A stretch of DNA of 64,000 bases, from positions 124,001 through 188,000 of the forward strand of contig JAFRWP010000005.1 of NCBI GenBank assembly GCA_017437945.1, read 5' to 3'. The notes under the pieces are model-generated. The model made no database searches, was not told the DNA's origin, and was given only the letters and a program-made list of their open reading frames with translations. Origin of the DNA: Candidatus Saccharimonadota bacterium. Lineage in GTDB: Bacteria; Patescibacteriota; Saccharimonadia; Saccharimonadales; Saccharimonadaceae. Made by a program: the position numbers and the translations under genes. Below, in pieces: positions 50,983 through 59,700 of this stretch. Position 1 is the stretch's first letter. Every line of letters begins with the position of its first letter.

Positions 50983-51317
50983 CGAATAATGATGTGATGG
51001 AAGAAGCGCTCCTGGAATTCGGTGAGCGCGTCGATGGCCTCGTCGGTGTACTTTTTGTTTGGCGGCACGATGATTAATTTATCGTCATCATCGTCGGTGC
51101 GATGGAGCACAGCAATACACTCACCGGTAAATTCTTCGACCGGTTCAAAGACGCCAAGAACGTAGCAATCGAGCTCTTCCCCATCGGCGCTTTTGGTGTC
51201 TGGCAGGAAGCCGTAGTTTACGGGATAAATAAAATCGTAGCCCGGATGTTTGCTGCCGAACGGGCGGTCGATTTTGACATGAAGGATTTTGCCGATGTAT
51301 TTAATGTTCTTTTCCAT
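50979..51317 (-). CDS. Short inorganic-pyrophosphatase-like protein
   Basis: 112 residues against about 170 in class I soluble pyrophosphatases. The family core is readable: YPVNYGFLPDT, DGEELDCYVLG, and DDDDDKLIIVPP, which hold several of the metal-binding acids, while the N-terminal EIPxGS segment is trimmed. It may still hydrolyse pyrophosphate or a related compound. It overlaps the convergent nucleotidyltransferase stop codon by 4 bases. Confidence 0.78.
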   Translation of the reverse strand: MEKNIKYIGKILHVKIDRPFGSKHPGYDFIYPVNYGFLPDTKSADGEELDCYVLGVFEPVEEFTGECIAVLHRTDDDDDKLIIVPPNKKYTDEAIDALTEFQERFFHHIIIR

Positions 51318-51324
51318 GCTGGTC

Positions 51325-52086
51325 CTAGATGCAGGTATAACCGCCGTCGATTGGCAAAATTACACCTGTGACGTAGCTTGCCTCTTTGGATGCGAGGAAG
51401 ATTGCGCCAGCGTTAAGCTCGCCTTCCTGGCCGTAGCGCTGCATTGGGACGTGTTCGCGGGCGAATTCCTGAAAGCGATCAGTGTTCAATACGTCTGTGG
51501 TGAGCTCGGTGTAGAAGTAGCCTGGGCAAATTGCGTTACAGGTAATACCTTCGGTGGCAAGTTCAGCAGCAACGGCGCGCGTAAAGTTGACGACGCCACC
51601 CTTGCTGGCATGATAAGCGACGGTATGAATTTCGGTGTTGCCAACGAGGCCATACATAGAGGCAATATTAATAATGCGGCCGTAATGATTTTTCTTCATG
51701 ATGTTGGCGAAGGCGCGCGTCATCTTGAAGACGGAAGTTAAATCGGTAGAAATAGTGAAGTCCCATTCATTATCGGTCATTTCGAGGACGCCAGCGTCTT
51801 TGGATGAGCCGGCGCAGTTTAGAAGGATATCGACGCGGCCAAATTCCATTTCGACTTGATTGGCAGCATTGGAAATATTGCTTGAATCGGTAACGTCACA
51901 CTGAATCGTGGTGACTTTGGTGCCATATTCCATTTCGAGTTCGCTAGCAAGATCCTTGAGGCGCTCGATACGGCGAGCAAGTACAACTAGGGTTGCGCCT
52001 TGGGCGGCAAAAGCATGCGCCATCTGGCGGCCGAGACCTGATGATGCTCCAGTGATGACGGCGATTTGCCCTTCTAAATTAAACAT
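51325..52086 (-). CDS. Short-chain dehydrogenase/reductase
   Basis: 253 residues. The NAD(P) motif TGASSGLGRQ, NCAG, the catalytic Ser in INIASMYG, and YHASK (Tyr and Lys) are all present, as is the PGYF segment. The closest look-alikes are FabG or gluconate dehydrogenases; substrate not determinable. AAAAAAGGAG precedes the ATG, and the gene reads out from a promoter region shared with CapA. Confidence 0.9.
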   Translation of the reverse strand: MFNLEGQIAVITGASSGLGRQMAHAFAAQGATLVVLARRIERLKDLASELEMEYGTKVTTIQCDVTDSSNISNAANQVEMEFGRVDILLNCAGSSKDAGVLEMTDNEWDFTISTDLTSVFKMTRAFANIMKKNHYGRIINIASMYGLVGNTEIHTVAYHASKGGVVNFTRAVAAELATEGITCNAICPGYFYTELTTDVLNTDRFQEFAREHVPMQRYGQEGELNAGAIFLASKEASYVTGVILPIDGGYTCI

Positions 52087-52140
52087 GATTACTCCTTTTT
52101 TCTAATCTCTTATTCTTATTATAGTATAATAAAACTAAGT

Positions 52141-53400
52141 ATGAAGAAGGTGTTTAAAATACTGAAGTGGGGTTTTTGGATAATCATCTGCATTGCCGCG
52201 GTTGCGATGATTACCTGCGTAATTCTTGTAAGCGTATACGGAGTTAACAGACAAGAAAAAACCGGCGAAGAAACAATTAATCAGGCTCCACCGGAGCCTG
52301 AAGTTGTTTCTGCGGAGACGCGCCTTCTGTTTGCGGGAACAACATTTTGGGGGCGTCGCACGAATACGGACGCACGCAATTCTGAACTCGGTATCAAATA
52401 TCCTTTTTCGCAGCTAGACACGCTCGATCGTAAATCCTATGATGCTTGGATTGGCGGCCTAGAGTGCCCGGTTACGCAGAAAGAAAATAACTATCATAAT
52501 AAGTACGAAGAAGAAACGATTTTTAAGTTTAACTGTGACCCGGATTATCTTCCGGAAGCGGCAAAGTATTTTGATGTGTTTGGTCTAGGCAATAACCATT
52601 CTGGCAATCAAGGTGCTGCAGGTTTGGCGGAAACGCGAAAACGCTTAGCTGAAAACGGAATTCAATATTACGGTACGCCGAAACGTTCTGGCACGGGTGA
52701 AAGCGATCCGGATTTCAAGAACGATGATCCGAACGTGACGAACTGTGATATTGTGGTTTTACCGGTACGCGTGAAGCTCGATAATGACGCGGAAGATAAA
52801 TATCAGATTCCATTTGGCATGTGCAGCGCGCACGGCGTCTATGGTGTGCCGGGTGATGATTATATTGAAAATATGAAGACGATGGCGCAGTATGTGCCAA
52901 CAATTGCGACGCCACATATGGGCGCTGAATACAAAACGAGTTCGGATACATTACGTCAGAATATTTATCGACGCATGATTGATTATGCTGGCGTAGAGGC
53001 AGTAATTGCAGACCACACGCATTGGGTACAGAATGCTGAGGCATACAACGGCAAGTTGATTACGTATTCGATGGGCAACTTTATGTTTGACCAAACTTTC
53101 AACGCCGAGGTTGTGCGCTCGGCGGCGATTGAGGCAATTGTAAAGATTGATATTAAGGATGCGAAACTCGACGATTGGAACGCAATCGGTGAAGAATGTT
53201 TGGCGGATAAAGCGACTTGCTACGAAAAAGTGAAGAAGGCGGAGCTTCCGAAATTGAAACTAACTTGGGCCTATGATTACCATGCAACTACATCGGCCGG
53301 TAATCGTATTACGCGTTTAGGCGACGCAGCATTGCAGGCCGCGGTCGGTCAGCGCTTGAATTGGGGCGCTATTCCGGCCGAAATGAAAATTCAGAAATAA
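52141..53400 (+). CDS. CapA family protein (membrane-anchored)
   Basis: 419 residues. One N-terminal membrane helix precedes a calcineurin-like CapA domain: GGLECPV, FGLGNNHSGNQGAAGL, TPHMGAEYK, ADHTHWVQNAE, and YSMGNFMFDQ. CapA/PgsA-type proteins take part in poly-gamma-glutamate or capsule export; here the external domain may hydrolyse phosphate esters. TATAAT (52125-52130) is 10 nt from the ATG. A near-palindrome around 52117-52133 holds the -10 boxes for both directions. Confidence 0.9.
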   Translation: MKKVFKILKWGFWIIICIAAVAMITCVILVSVYGVNRQEKTGEETINQAPPEPEVVSAETRLLFAGTTFWGRRTNTDARNSELGIKYPFSQLDTLDRKSYDAWIGGLECPVTQKENNYHNKYEEETIFKFNCDPDYLPEAAKYFDVFGLGNNHSGNQGAAGLAETRKRLAENGIQYYGTPKRSGTGESDPDFKNDDPNVTNCDIVVLPVRVKLDNDAEDKYQIPFGMCSAHGVYGVPGDDYIENMKTMAQYVPTIATPHMGAEYKTSSDTLRQNIYRRMIDYAGVEAVIADHTHWVQNAEAYNGKLITYSMGNFMFDQTFNAEVVRSAAIEAIVKIDIKDAKLDDWNAIGEECLADKATCYEKVKKAELPKLKLTWAYDYHATTSAGNRITRLGDAALQAAVGQRLNWGAIPAEMKIQK

Positions 53401-53401
53401 A

Positions 53402-54118
53402 TTAACGTGGGCGTTTAGCGGCGACTTTGTGTGCGCGTAGCTCGATTTGATCGTTGAGTGGCTTAAGACTTTGGATTTTGCCGGTCTGGTTTTCGAGGGC
53501 TTTTTTGATTAGGAAATCAGTAATACGTGGATTCTTTGGTAGTAACGGACCATGCAAATATGTGCCGATACAATTATGATAGCGAACGCCCTCAGTAAAA
53601 TCCTGACCGTTATTGCCTGCGCCACTAGTAACCGTGCCAAATGGTAAGGCATCCTCGCCGAGTTTGGTGAGGCCGGAATGATTTTCGTAGCCTACCACTT
53701 CGCCGAATTCTGGTGTATTAATAGTGATATTGCCAATAAGGCGAGTTGGGCCGCCAATGGTAGTAATGTCGATAATATTGCAGCCTTCAATCTTTTGGCC
53801 TTCGGACGTTTCGAAATAATGACCAGCCAGCTGGTAGAGACCACAAATTAGTAATGCTGGCGTGTCGTGTTCGATTTTGTCTTTGAGCCATGGGCCGATT
53901 TTGGCAAGGTCTTTTTCGATTTTGCCCTGCCCCGAATCTTGGCCACCACCGCCGAAGATAATATCGACCTTTTCTGGCAGCTTGTCGCCCGGTTCGTAAT
54001 GGATGACGTTGGTTTTAATACCCCGCCATTCGCAGCGGCGTATGATGGAAAGAATGTTGCCGTGATCGCCGTAGAGGTTCATTTCTTTTGGATATAAATG
54101 TAGGATATTGATGGTCAT
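53402..54118 (-). CDS. gatD: Lipid II isoglutaminyl synthase, glutaminase subunit GatD
   Basis: 238 residues of the CobB/CobQ-type glutamine amidotransferase fold. The nucleophile LLICGLYQLAG and the His motif GTYLHGPLLPKNP are intact. GatD supplies ammonia to MurT to amidate D-glutamate of peptidoglycan stem peptides. It overlaps murT by 4 bases (ATGA). The pair is typical of Gram-positive-like walls, including Actinobacteria and Patescibacteria. Confidence 0.95.
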   Translation of the reverse strand: MTINILHLYPKEMNLYGDHGNILSIIRRCEWRGIKTNVIHYEPGDKLPEKVDIIFGGGGQDSGQGKIEKDLAKIGPWLKDKIEHDTPALLICGLYQLAGHYFETSEGQKIEGCNIIDITTIGGPTRLIGNITINTPEFGEVVGYENHSGLTKLGEDALPFGTVTSGAGNNGQDFTEGVRYHNCIGTYLHGPLLPKNPRITDFLIKKALENQTGKIQSLKPLNDQIELRAHKVAAKRPR

Positions 54119-55350
54119 AGAATGCTCTTTCCTGAAATGATTTTACGTATTTCTAGCATGGCCGTATAAGTGGCAAAGATACGTTTTGGGCGCTTGCTGG
54201 CGTGCGTAAATTTCTTTACGGCGTCTGGTAGATTTTCTTCGATTTTTTCGAATTCGAGGTTGTCATATTTGAGACGGAGCGCCATGTCGGTGGCGCGGAT
54301 GCCGGAAACCATTTTGATGTTTTTGAGCTTACTAAAATCGACATTCCAAAGCCAAGAAACATCGTGGCCGTCGGCGACATTATCGTTAATCGCAATCATA
54401 TAATCGTGATCGTCGTCGGCGAATGATGTGATGCTGAGTTGGAAAGCGGATGGATTTTTAACGAGTAGAATTTCAACTTCGACATCGTTGATCGTGAAGA
54501 CTTCCCCGCGGCCAAAAGCGGATTCGATATCGGCGACATTGGTGACCAATTCGGAAGGCTTGGCTTTGTCGAGAATGGTGGCGCATAGTGCAAGTGCGCC
54601 AGCGACGTTATAGGCGTTATAAATACCTTTGAGCTTTAAGTCGACGTCGTAAATATCTTTGCCGAATTTATAGCTGGCGTGGTTGCCTTTGAGCTTTTCG
54701 AGGATAACTTTGGCAGGTTTATTTGATACTGTGACGGCGGATTTTTCGATTAAATTATCGTCCGACGGGAAGATTTTGAGCATCGGTTCGGAAAGGCCAA
54801 AATATGCCACTTTTTCGGCAGTGATTTTGCTAATACGTGGATCTTCGCGGTTGAGAATGACGCACTTTTTGGTTGTACTGGCGACTTTTTGAAGCAATTC
54901 GGCTGTGTGGTCGATTTCGCCGAAACGATCAAGCTGATCACGTTGGACGTTTAGTAATAATGCGTAATCGATTGGTACCACTTCGCTGAATTTGACCGCG
55001 TGAGCCTCGTCGAGTTCTAGCACGGCGATGTCGTAGTCAAACTTGCCGGAGACCTTGATGTTTTTAATGATGGCGGAAATAACGCCGCGGACAAAGTTGC
55101 TGCCAGTGTCGTTAGTAAAAACTTTGAGGCCCTGTTTGCGTAATGATTCAGCCACGACTTTAGTGGTAGTAGTCTTACCGTTGGTACCAGAGATAACTAC
55201 GACACCATGAGGCAATTTAGATAGAACTTTTTTGACAAATTTAGGATTAGTTTTCTCAATCACGAGACCAGGCAAAGCTGACCCGCTATTTCCGCGCAGG
55301 TGACTGAGTTTTGCGACGGTCTTACCGAGAATGATACTTACTTGTTCCAT
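54115..55350 (-). CDS. murT: Lipid II isoglutaminyl synthase subunit MurT, without zinc ribbon
   Basis: 411 residues. Mur ligase ATP-binding motif SGTNGKTTTT, an ELDEAHAVKF segment, NVQRDQLDRFGE, and the C-terminal DUF1727 region with INDNVADGHDVSWLWNVDF. MurT proteins usually carry a four-Cys zinc ribbon in the middle domain; here the region (PAKVILEKLKGNHASYKFG) has no CxxC pairs, so the zinc site is lost. It overlaps the natB-like gene by 13 bases and gatD by 4. Confidence 0.94.
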   Translation of the reverse strand: MEQVSIILGKTVAKLSHLRGNSGSALPGLVIEKTNPKFVKKVLSKLPHGVVVISGTNGKTTTTKVVAESLRKQGLKVFTNDTGSNFVRGVISAIIKNIKVSGKFDYDIAVLELDEAHAVKFSEVVPIDYALLLNVQRDQLDRFGEIDHTAELLQKVASTTKKCVILNREDPRISKITAEKVAYFGLSEPMLKIFPSDDNLIEKSAVTVSNKPAKVILEKLKGNHASYKFGKDIYDVDLKLKGIYNAYNVAGALALCATILDKAKPSELVTNVADIESAFGRGEVFTINDVEVEILLVKNPSAFQLSITSFADDDHDYMIAINDNVADGHDVSWLWNVDFSKLKNIKMVSGIRATDMALRLKYDNLEFEKIEENLPDAVKKFTHASKRPKRIFATYTAMLEIRKIISGKSIL

Positions 55351-56603
55351 GATTTGCGTGGGTTTCCTAGAAGCTTCTTAAAGTTGATTTTGGATGTAAA
55401 GCTAATGGCGTTGCGCTTGAAGAAATAGGTGCCAAGGTATGAACATAAAATGCCAAAGGCTATTAGGTCGGCGACGCTGAGCCAGAGTTCCCAAGTTGGG
55501 AGGCTGCCGAATATGCCGCGGAGTAGGATGGAAAGCGGCGCACTTGCTGGGAAGTAAGTGAGGAAGTAAGTCATGAAGGTTGGTTCACCGTTGAAAACGC
55601 TCATAAAAACGATTGGAAGTACAATCATAAAGACCATGATGACGCCGGAGTAGTTATTTGCATCTTTGGCGGTTGGCGTGATGGAGCCGATGGCAACACA
55701 TGCTGACGTGAAGAAGAAGTAGGAAGCTAGGAGTGCGGCGAAGTACTTGATTAACTCTACTGCGTTAACGGAAATTTCAAGATCGGCCGGCAGTACGACA
55801 CTAATCGCATCGGTGTTGATCATGATTAAGACTGGTACGACTAATACGAGTAGCTGAACGATGCCGAGGATCATTAAGGAAATGATTTTGCCAATGACGA
55901 GATCGTTCGGCTTGATGCTAGTGAGGAGAAGCTCGCTAATGCGGTTCTCTTTTTCTTCGGTCATCGCAACGATAATGCGGTTGCCGAGTACGACAATAAG
56001 GAAGTAGAACAATGCGACGCAGATAATCGGCGCAATGATTTTGTTGATATTTTCAGACATGTCGACTTCGTGATCATCCGTGGCGTCGTAAGTCGTGGTG
56101 GCGACTTCGATGGCGCCGGTGATAATTTTGAGGTCGATGGCTGGAATTTGCGACGAAGCTTGCAGATTGAGTGCGGTTCTAATCGGGATGGAATAATCGT
56201 CGAGAATATTTGATTTATCTGGTTTGACGTAGATTTCGATCTTAGCACTTTCGGCAAAATCGGCTGGGATGTAATAAAGGACGTCGATTTTCTTGTCTTT
56301 TACATCTTGAATGGCTTGCTCTTTATCTTCAAGCTTGGCAATGGTTTTAGTTTTTTGTTCTTCTGGGTCGCCTTGTGGAATTTCGAAAACTTGCAAATAA
56401 TTCGCATCATCGACGACGGCAACTTCCAAATCGGTCATATCGACGCCGCCGGATAGACTATCGCCCATGTTGTAGCCGGCCATGCCGCAGATGGCGACGT
56501 AGGCGGCGAGTGCGATTGGTACCATGACGGCGGCAATCCAGAAGCTTGGCTTCTTGAGGTTGCGCATTACTTCGAAGCGAACAACGTTAAAAATGCCACT
56601 CAT
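55338..56603 (-). CDS. ABC-2 permease (NatB-like)
   Basis: 421 residues. An N-terminal helix is followed by an external domain (about 45-170) and six helices in the C-terminal half (TEEKENRISELLLTSIKPNDLVIGKI is the family motif between helices). It exports sodium, lipids or peptides in relatives. It overlaps both neighbours (natA-like by 1 base, murT by 13). Confidence 0.9.
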   Translation of the reverse strand: MSGIFNVVRFEVMRNLKKPSFWIAAVMVPIALAAYVAICGMAGYNMGDSLSGGVDMTDLEVAVVDDANYLQVFEIPQGDPEEQKTKTIAKLEDKEQAIQDVKDKKIDVLYYIPADFAESAKIEIYVKPDKSNILDDYSIPIRTALNLQASSQIPAIDLKIITGAIEVATTTYDATDDHEVDMSENINKIIAPIICVALFYFLIVVLGNRIIVAMTEEKENRISELLLTSIKPNDLVIGKIISLMILGIVQLLVLVVPVLIMINTDAISVVLPADLEISVNAVELIKYFAALLASYFFFTSACVAIGSITPTAKDANNYSGVIMVFMIVLPIVFMSVFNGEPTFMTYFLTYFPASAPLSILLRGIFGSLPTWELWLSVADLIAFGILCSYLGTYFFKRNAISFTSKINFKKLLGNPRKSWNK

Positions 56604-57337
56604 TAGTCAACCTCCTTTGCGCCATATATTTCAACGAAGATATCGTCGAGCGATTTGCCGCCGAATTCTTTGCGGACATCTTTGACGGTGCCGTAAGCTT
56701 TGGCTTTGCCGTCGCGGAGGAGCAAGATGCGGTCACAGAGGCGCTCAACTTCTTCCATGTAATGGGTGATTAAAATCATAGTCGAACCTTTTTTATGGAG
56801 CTCTTCAATGATAGTCATGAGGAGCTTACGGTTCATTGGATCGAAGCCTTTAGTTGGTTCATCAAGAATCAGGAGTTCTGGGTCATTCATGACAGCGATG
56901 CCGACCTGAACCTTTTGCTGCATACCCTGAGAAAGCTTATCGACACGAGTTTTGGCAAAATCCTGCATTTCGACACGTTCGAGATAGTTCATACTCCATT
57001 CTTTTGGATTTTCGAGACCACGTAGGCGTCCGAAATAGATCATAGTGTCGATGACGGATTCCTTTTTATAGAGGCCGCGTTCTTCTGGTAGATAGCCAAT
57101 GCGGATTTTGTCTTGTGGGGCAAATTTCTTACCGTTTACAAGTAGCTCGCCGCCAGTAGGCTCATAGAGACCAAGTAGTGCGCGAATCGTAGTAGTTTTG
57201 CCGGAGCCGTTGCTGCCAAGAAGGCCAAAAATTTCACCTTTCTTTACATCAAAGGAAAGATCCTTGATTACGGTCTTGTCGGCGAAAACCATCTTGAAGT
57301 GTTTAACTTCAACTATGTTCTTTGTCGTACTTTCCAT
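56603..57337 (-). CDS. ABC transporter ATP-binding protein (NatA-like)
   Basis: 244 residues. Walker A GSNGSGKTTTI, signature LSQGMQQKV, Walker B LLILDEPTKGFDP and H-loop THYMEEV. It is the first gene of the operon natA-natB-murT-gatD. The start MESTTKN at 57337 is chosen from the TAAAAT box (57345-57350) 7 nt upstream, so it is leaderless; further in-frame codons upstream have no promoter. Confidence 0.93.
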   Translation of the reverse strand: MESTTKNIVEVKHFKMVFADKTVIKDLSFDVKKGEIFGLLGSNGSGKTTTIRALLGLYEPTGGELLVNGKKFAPQDKIRIGYLPEERGLYKKESVIDTMIYFGRLRGLENPKEWSMNYLERVEMQDFAKTRVDKLSQGMQQKVQVGIAVMNDPELLILDEPTKGFDPMNRKLLMTIIEELHKKGSTMILITHYMEEVERLCDRILLLRDGKAKAYGTVKDVRKEFGGKSLDDIFVEIYGAKEVD

Positions 57338-57437
57338 ACTGATTATTTTACCATTTTTAAAGATAGAGTACGATGTTTTTAGTAAAAATATTGAACTCGT
57401 GCTTTTTTGTTTTGGGATTATTCGTAAAATTGGTGGA

Positions 57438-58940
57438 ATGAAACAATTATTTAGCATGATTTTAGGTTCGATTCTGCTTGCGACTTTGCACCCGGTGGAA
57501 GGTAGCGATAATTTTCTGGAGACCGATGATCCATCAGGTGGGGCGTGTGCGGAGGTACAATTTGTGTTTGCGCGTGGGTCGGGTGCAATGCGAAACGAGA
57601 GCGGCGAATGGCAGGCGTTTCGTGATGCAATGAGCGCACTTGCGGCGCGGCGTCGGTATAGTTTTGCGGTGACGGATTTGGACTATCCGGCCGTGTCGGT
57701 GACAAATCCCATCACGAATGCGCTGGGCGCGTACGTTTCGGCTGGTCAGTATTATAAATTTGGTCAGAGCGTCTGAAGTGGCGTGTCGGCTCTGCGGGAT
57801 TATTACGACGAGGTAGTTTCTAGTTGTCCGGACAGCCTGTGGGTGCTGGCGGGCTACTCGCAGGGGGCGATGGTGGTGGCGGAGGCAGTAAAAAGTTTTT
57901 GGCACGAGCAAGTGGTATATGTGGCGCTGTTTGGCGATCCAAAATTATATCTGCCGGAGGGTTCCGGTTTGCTTCCGGATGCCTGTCTAGGGCGAAATTA
58001 TTCAACATATCGCGTGTATGTGCCGTCCTGTCGGACGCACGAAGGCAGCTTGAAGGCGCGTAGCCCGTACGTTTATGGAGAACTGGTTGGCAAATATGGT
58101 TTGTGGTGTAATGCTGAGGATTATATTTGCGGGAGTGCCCTGCTGCCCTGGAAAAATGGCGGACACATGAAGTATTCCGAGCGGATGGCGCAGCTGGTTG
58201 GGATTTTGCGCGGGAAATTATTGGGCGGTTCGGGGGCGAGCGTAGTGCGCACGCGGAGCACATATTCCGGAGTTTATGCTTTGCTCACGCAGGATACATA
58301 CTATGCGCGACCGGATGAGGAGGTAGTGATTGATGCTTCGGCGAGCTTTGGGCTTGATGTTGATATAGCTAGCTATGAGTGGAGCGTGGATGGCGGTGAG
58401 TATATGGCGGGTGCGGCAACGCTGATGCGAGGTTTTGATGCTGGCGAGCACAGCGTAACGGTAAAAGTGACGGATATGCTGGATAGCAGCTCGGAATATA
58501 CAAGTAAGGTTATTGTCGCTAATGAGGAGGATGCTTTGGTTTTACCGGCGCCGACGGATGTAGTAGCGCGAAAAGTCGACGACGGCGTGGTGTTGGATTG
58601 GAGTGAGGCTGAGCCGGCGGCGCCGTACCTGTGGGTGCGATTGAATGGTTTTGATTTAGACTATGCGCCAGCCGATCAAAAATTACTCACGATCACGGAT
58701 GTAGATTTTGATGAGGATGTTGTTATTGAAGTGGCATGGCTATCCGAAGAGGCGGCGAGCGAGTGGCGCGAAGTGGGTTGGGCGGAGGAAGATGAAATAT
58801 CGGAGCTGGTTAGCGAGCCGGTTGAAGCTGCCGAGGCGTCACTGGCGCCAAATACGGAAGTGACCGTCATGGACGGTGTGCTTCCCTGTCTGATTCTATT
58901 GATGTGCCTCGTGGTGATTCGGTGGATTTGCTGGAAATAA
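57438..58940 (+). pseudogene. Cutinase-like exported hydrolase interrupted by an in-frame TGA
   Basis: A single reading frame of 501 codons with one TGA at codon 113 (57774-57776). The first part has a signal peptide (MKQLFSMILGSILLATL) and the oxyanion motif ARGSGA. After the TGA the same frame continues with the cutinase nucleophile GYSQGA, an Asp segment (NAEDYICGS) and a His segment (GGHMKYSER), then a PKD-like domain (about 290-360) and a C-terminal membrane helix. Relatives (cutinase/Culp) are typical of Actinobacteria, the usual hosts of Saccharibacteria. It may be a pseudogene, a sequencing error or stop readthrough; a restart at GTG 57783 lacks a ribosome binding site and would have no signal peptide. 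Confidence 0.7.
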
Positions 58941-58975
58941 AAAAATATCTGCCACTTGCGAATCGTGGCAGATAT
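58939..58975 (-). terminator. Terminator of the 58991 gene
   Basis: ATCTGCCAC/GTGGCAGAT stem (58947-58955 with 58965-58973), T run on minus. Confidence 0.8.
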
Positions 58976-58990
58976 CCAGTGAGGTTCCTT

Positions 58991-59254
58991 TCAGGCCTCG
59001 AACAAAGTCCAGGCCAAGGATTTAGCATCGAACTCGAGTGTGCACTCAGTCTTGCCGATTACGCATTGGAAAATGTGCTTGGCGGTGTCGCCAACGAACT
59101 TAATGCGCTCGGACAAGGTTTCGGTTATTTCGACCTCTTCCTCTCCTCGTTTGCGGAAGAATAACGGTTGGCATGGGATGCGGCTGTAATTGAACAGCGC
59201 CATGACCTCGACTCTTTCGCCTTTTTGAGCTGGATTGTTAATAATATTTTTCAT
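58991..59254 (-). CDS. Small unknown protein with a long leader
   Basis: 87 residues, soluble, Glu- and Lys-rich (RKRGEEEVEITETLSERIKFVG). The ribosome binding site is AAGGAG, 7 nt before the ATG. Its promoter lies about 370 bases upstream (59635-59663), an unusually long untranslated leader for this compact genome. No family recognised. Confidence 0.7.
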   Translation of the reverse strand: MKNIINNPAQKGERVEVMALFNYSRIPCQPLFFRKRGEEEVEITETLSERIKFVGDTAKHIFQCVIGKTECTLEFDAKSLAWTLFEA

Positions 59255-59634
59255 AAATTACTCCTTAATTGATTAAATTTTTGGAGTCATTTATGTGAGC
59301 CATGGTTTTCGGCTCGGTGCCACCCGTACAATGACAAATACGGATGACGGCGTATACTCCGACAATCAGTGACCGAAGTGTGATGTCGTACTTTCATTAT
59401 ATGTGGCTGATTTGGCTTATGGTAGTCTTGAAATGTAATGATTTTTTCAGCGAAATAGTGTGGAATACCCCTGTTAAAGCTGTGGAAAAACCCTGTGGAA
59501 AACTACTGTGTATGAAATCCCCCAGAAACGGAAATGCATCGCTTGGTAGCGATGCACTTGCGTATCGATTGTAGTTTACGGAGGCGGCTGGCTTGTTAGC
59601 TATACGTCTGCGCTCTATCAACCTTAATGATTAC
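59255..59634 (-). other. Long leader/intergenic region with DnaA-box-like repeats
   Basis: No gene is seen. The region carries TGTGGAATA (59459-59467), TGTGGAAAA (59481-59489), TGTGGAAAA (59494-59502) and TGTGTATGA (59507-59515), all in one orientation and close to the DnaA box TTATNCACA when read on the other strand. A 9-bp inverted repeat TGCATCGCT/AGCGATGCA (59535-59556) follows. It may be a regulatory RNA leader, a DnaA-binding region, or both. Confidence 0.45.
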
Positions 59635-59663
59635 AGTATAGCACACTTTTGCAAAAAAGTCAA
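59635..59663 (-). promoter_or_regulatory. Consensus promoter reading into the long leader
   Basis: TTGACT (59658-59663), 17 bp, TATACT preceded by TGC (59635-59640), minus strand. Confidence 0.75.
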
Positions 59664-59700
59664 TACTATTTTATGATTTTCTTGTAAAAATGGGTATTTT

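Noticed and set aside
57774-57776. UGA recoded as an amino acid genome-wide (as Gly in Gracilibacteria/Absconditabacteria)
   Set aside because: Many genes here end properly at TGA (for example 14746, 26268, 27256, 47903), directly before terminators or overlapping starts, so a global recoding is not supported.
59459-59556. Chromosomal replication origin
   Set aside because: Boxes are imperfect, no dnaA, dnaN or rpmH lies nearby and gene orientation does not switch here; kept only as a candidate DnaA-related site.
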